In this document: positions 6,743 to 6,925 of the stretch, in pieces | Layout: each line of letters begins with the position of its first letter | Numbering within the stretch: position 1 is the first letter of the stretch | Origin: Bacillota bacterium | GTDB lineage: Bacteria; Bacillota; Syntrophomonadia; Syntrophomonadales; Syntrophomonadaceae | Reading direction: 5' to 3' | DNA length: 6,925 bases | NCBI GenBank assembly: GCA_017861475.1 | Contig: JAGFXV010000076.1 | Coordinates: 1 to 6,925, forward strand | Notes under the pieces: generated by a model | The model's input: the letters and a program-made list of their open reading frames with translations, nothing else | What the model was told of the DNA's origin: nothing | The model's database searches: none | Made by a program: the position numbers and the translations under genes

Positions 6743-6768
6743 TATTAGTGATTGTATATTAGTGATTG
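6741..6768. repeat. perfect 14-bp tandem duplication upstream of the protease gene
   Basis: TATATTAGTGATTG occurs twice in direct contact, at 6741-6754 and 6755-6768, and TA at 6769-6770 begins a third copy. It overlaps the TATAAT candidate and fills the place where the -35 region would be. It could be a recent slippage duplication or a paired regulator site. Confidence 0.85.
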
Positions 6769-6880
6769 TAACCCGGAATTCCTGCAAAAGCTAGTTTCAG
6801 GAAAAGTGAAGCCCGTGGTTGCATGTAAAACCGTTCCTTTGTTTGACCGCAATAATAACGGCTTGGTCAGCATCCCACCT

Positions 6881-6925
6881 TTATTTTTTAAATTCGATCG
6901 TAATCTCAACAATCTCCGGGCGGTT
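6881..6925 (-). CDS. possible C-terminal end of an upstream gene (partial)
   Basis: From the window edge one minus-strand frame reads NRPEIVEITIEFKK and stops at TAA (6883-6881). The alternating charged/hydrophobic end looks like a natural C-terminus, but 14 residues are too few to identify or prove a gene. A second minus-strand frame is also open from the edge to a TAA at 6747-6745 (59 codons). Its translation has many Leu, Arg and Ser and no recognisable pattern, and it would run into the promoter duplication. I therefore prefer the first frame. The 190 bp between this stop and the protease start hold only the duplication and the -10 box; no convincing terminator was seen. Confidence 0.3.
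   Translation of the reverse strand, partial: NRPEIVEITIEFKK

Noticed and set aside
6690..6770. CIRCE or CtsR heat-shock operator upstream of the protease
   Set aside because: I looked for the TTAGCACTC inverted repeat and the GGTCAAA direct repeat; neither is present. The 14-bp duplication does not match them.
6213..6794. 193-codon open frame on the plus strand
   Set aside because: It lies almost wholly opposite the well-supported Lon-related protease, has a Cys/His/Phe-rich composition and resembles no known protein; it is a shadow of the real gene.
6771..6880. Intrinsic terminator for the upstream gene
   Set aside because: Short complementary pieces exist (TTCA/TGAA around 6796-6810, GACC/GGTC around 6840-6868), but stems are about 4 bp and lack a following T-run.
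1..6925. CRISPR, tRNA, rRNA, IS element, phage or defence genes
   Set aside because: No spaced repeats, no tRNA-like cloverleaf or rRNA segments, no transposase or integrase motifs, and nearly all the DNA is taken up by housekeeping-type genes on one strand.

Overview
The window looks like an ordinary chromosomal stretch of a low-to-medium GC bacterium, most likely an anaerobic member of the Bacillota (Firmicutes). That assignment is inferred from several things: strong AAGGAGG-type ribosome binding sites, two TTG starts, a small two-CxxC protein of the YlaI/DUF2197 type, a Lon-related protease with the AAA_32-type layout, and AT-rich intergenic DNA with intrinsic terminators. The genus cannot be fixed from the sequence alone. 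All genes that can be supported lie on the minus strand, so transcription runs from high to low coordinates.

In the direction of transcription, the right edge (6925 to about 6881) may hold the last 14 codons of an upstream gene. A gap of about 190 bp follows; it carries a perfect 14-bp tandem duplication next to a consensus TATAAT box. Next is an 815-residue Lon-related ATP-dependent protease (6689-4242, TTG start). Five bases after it lies a 102-residue lipoprotein of unknown function (4236-3928), whose ribosome binding site lies inside the protease's last codons. A 107-bp gap without a clear terminator follows, with a weak promoter candidate. Then come three tightly packed genes: a two-CxxC zinc-binding protein of 62 residues (3820-3632), an alpha/beta hydrolase (3619-2858, TTG start) and a DedA/TVP38-type membrane protein (2857-2273). 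The last two are joined by a TGAATG junction. A clear intrinsic terminator (2177-2207) closes this group.

The last gene, a 610-residue acyl-CoA dehydrogenase (2039-207), stands alone with its own ribosome binding site and its own terminator (118-164). The leftmost 117 bp are AT-rich and hold no gene I can support.

The protease and lipoprotein are almost certainly co-transcribed. The zinc-binding protein, hydrolase and DedA protein form a second cluster that may be read through from the first. The acyl-CoA dehydrogenase is a separate unit that probably passes electrons to an electron-transfer flavoprotein encoded elsewhere. I see no phage, IS element, CRISPR array, tRNA, rRNA or defence system, and no strong sign of a new system. 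The observations most worth a second look are the Arg-rich protease tail that doubles as the next gene's ribosome binding site, the 14-bp duplication at the protease promoter, and the unrecognised lipoprotein tied to the protease.
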